From Ornithinibacillus scapharcae TW25 (GTDB lineage: Bacteria; Bacillota; Bacilli; Bacillales; Amphibacillaceae): a stretch of DNA of 64,000 bases. Made by a program: the position numbers and the translations under genes. Where the stretch lies: the NCBI RefSeq assembly GCF_000190475.1, contig NZ_AEWH01000071.1, positions 62,001 to 126,000 of the forward strand. The letters run 5' to 3'. Of the stretch, positions 61,337-64,000 are shown in pieces. The notes beneath the pieces were generated by a model that was not told the origin of the DNA, made no database searches, and was given only the letters and a program-made list of their open reading frames with translations. Each line of letters starts with the position of its first letter. Position 1 is the stretch's first letter.

Positions 61337-61436
61337 GAAATTTTCCACCCTATTTTCAGCTATGGGAATTACATGAATGACATTATCATATACCCTATTG
61401 TCTAAATGATAAACTCTAAATTGACTATAACAAAAA

Positions 61437-61474
61437 AGTCGTGAATCGTACCATATACGGTCAAATTCACGACT
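61437..61474 (-). terminator. Terminator of pyrG
   Basis: AGTCGTGAAT (61437-61446) and ATTCACGACT (61465-61474) are perfect 10-bp arms with an 18-nt loop; a T run follows on the minus strand. Confidence 0.85.
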
Positions 61475-61504
61475 AAATTCCTATACAATTTAAAGTACTA
61501 TATG

Positions 61505-63360
<1,856 letters not shown>

Positions 63361-63430
63361 TTTGAATAAATTAATTTAAAGAGCCCAATACAAATTGTAC
63401 TAACCTGTCCTTTAAAAGTCAAGCAGTCAA

Positions 63431-63994
63431 TTATTTATCTTCATCCTCTAATTCATCATCAAGCTCTTCATCTTCAATTTCATTCAGATCTTCTAGCTCG
63501 TCGTCAATATCCTCATCTTCATCATCAAAATCGTCGAAATCGTCATCGTCTTCATCGATTTCATCAAAGTCGTCATCAATTTCATCGAAGTCTTCGTCTT
63601 CATCATCTAGATCATCATCAACATCTAGGTCTAAGTCTAGATCATCATCTAAATCTAAGTCTAAATCATCATCATCATCGATTTTCTTCTTCGCCTTTTT
63701 CTTCTTCTTAGGCTCATTGTGAATATCTTCATCAATTTGTTCAAACGGATACCAACGCTTTAATCCCCACATATTGGAACCAAGCGTGATAAATCGACCG
63801 TCTACATTTAAGTCTGTATAGAATTGCACAAGAAAATCTTCTTTTTGTGCTTCCGTATATTCCTTCAGTTCGGCAATTTTATTGAAAATATCTCTAAAGT
63901 CTAGTGCCTTTTTCTCATCTAATAAGATTTCTTGTGCCAATTCTAACATTGACATTTTATTAATTTCCTCGCGGCTAAGATTATCCAAGCTCAC
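63431..63994 (-). CDS. rpoE: RNA polymerase delta subunit
   Basis: Firmicute-specific RNA polymerase subunit that promotes recycling and sensitivity to initiating NTP levels. Of 187 residues, the first 90 are the folded HARE-HTH domain (SMLELAQEILLDEKKALDF to NMWGLKRWYPFEQID). A lysine patch follows (PKKKKKAKKK, about 95-104), then a disordered tail made almost only of Asp, Glu, Leu and Ile. Both features are typical. The start is a GTG at 63994, six bases from the window edge, so its ribosome site is only partly visible. Confidence 0.96.
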   Translation of the reverse strand: MSLDNLSREEINKMSMLELAQEILLDEKKALDFRDIFNKIAELKEYTEAQKEDFLVQFYTDLNVDGRFITLGSNMWGLKRWYPFEQIDEDIHNEPKKKKKAKKKIDDDDDLDLDLDDDLDLDLDVDDDLDDEDEDFDEIDDDFDEIDEDDDDFDDFDDEDEDIDDELEDLNEIEDEELDDELEDEDK

Positions 63995-64000
63995 AATACC

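Noticed and set aside
63431-63700. Asp/Glu-rich tandem-like region in rpoE as a repeat element
   Set aside because: It is the normal acidic disordered tail of the delta subunit.

Overview
The window is an AT-rich chromosomal segment from a Gram-positive, endospore-forming member of the Bacillaceae. Gene order from about 22.9 kb to the right end matches the Bacillus subtilis block rpoE-pyrG-spo0F-fba-tal-murAB-glpX-rho-rpmE-tdk-prfA-prmC-spoIIR-ywlB-ywlC-mntP-ywlE-rpiB-ywlG-glyA-upp-mnaA-atp operon-ywzB-ywmB-murAA. Sporulation genes (spoIIR, spo0F) and several intergenic repeat families point to an Oceanobacillus/Virgibacillus/Ornithinibacillus-like genus, but the genus is an inference. Almost every gene lies on the minus strand; only two small genes (a DUF2187 protein and a GNAT acetyltransferase) are on the plus strand.

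Left region (1-22.6 kb): a biosynthetic operon read right to left from one good promoter (22569-22597). Its genes are a carbamoyl-phosphate synthetase pair (carA, carB), an AT-ACP-Cy-A(MT)-PCP megasynthase, a C-A(monooxygenase)-PCP synthetase, a C-A-PCP-C-A-PCP synthetase, an amidinohydrolase/amidinotransferase-like enzyme, and the first 41 codons of a NodU/CmcH-type carbamoyltransferase cut by the window edge. By collinearity the product would be an acyl starter, a heterocyclised (possibly methylated) Cys, an oxidised Gly, an Asp-like residue and one unassigned residue. I infer that carAB supplies carbamoyl phosphate for the carbamoyltransferase. No thioesterase is visible, so the cluster continues to the left of the window. 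It sits immediately downstream of murAA, where B. subtilis has spoIID.

Middle region (22.9-39.8 kb): murAA, ywmB, ywzB and a complete ATP synthase operon (atpZ-I-B-E-F-H-A-G-D-C); then a Vpr-like secreted subtilase, a free-standing flagellar hook-associated protein FlgK with a von Willebrand factor A domain inserted in it, and mnaA-upp.

Right region (39.8-64 kb): housekeeping genes for one-carbon metabolism (glyA), protein arginine dephosphorylation (ywlE), chemotaxis, manganese efflux, tRNA t6A synthesis (ywlC), translation termination (prfA, prmC), transcription termination (rho), nucleotide and central carbon metabolism, cell-wall synthesis, the sporulation phosphorelay and the RNA polymerase delta subunit. 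Items needing attention are a DnaA-box cluster between ywlB and ywlC, a long hairpin that hides the mntP ribosome-binding site, degenerate 21-bp-period arrays in two neighbourhoods, a 248-bp repeat with inverted ends, three copies of a stem-loop repeat, a broken NERD-domain gene and a frameshifted small membrane-protein gene. No rRNA, tRNA, CRISPR array or recognisable insertion sequence was found.
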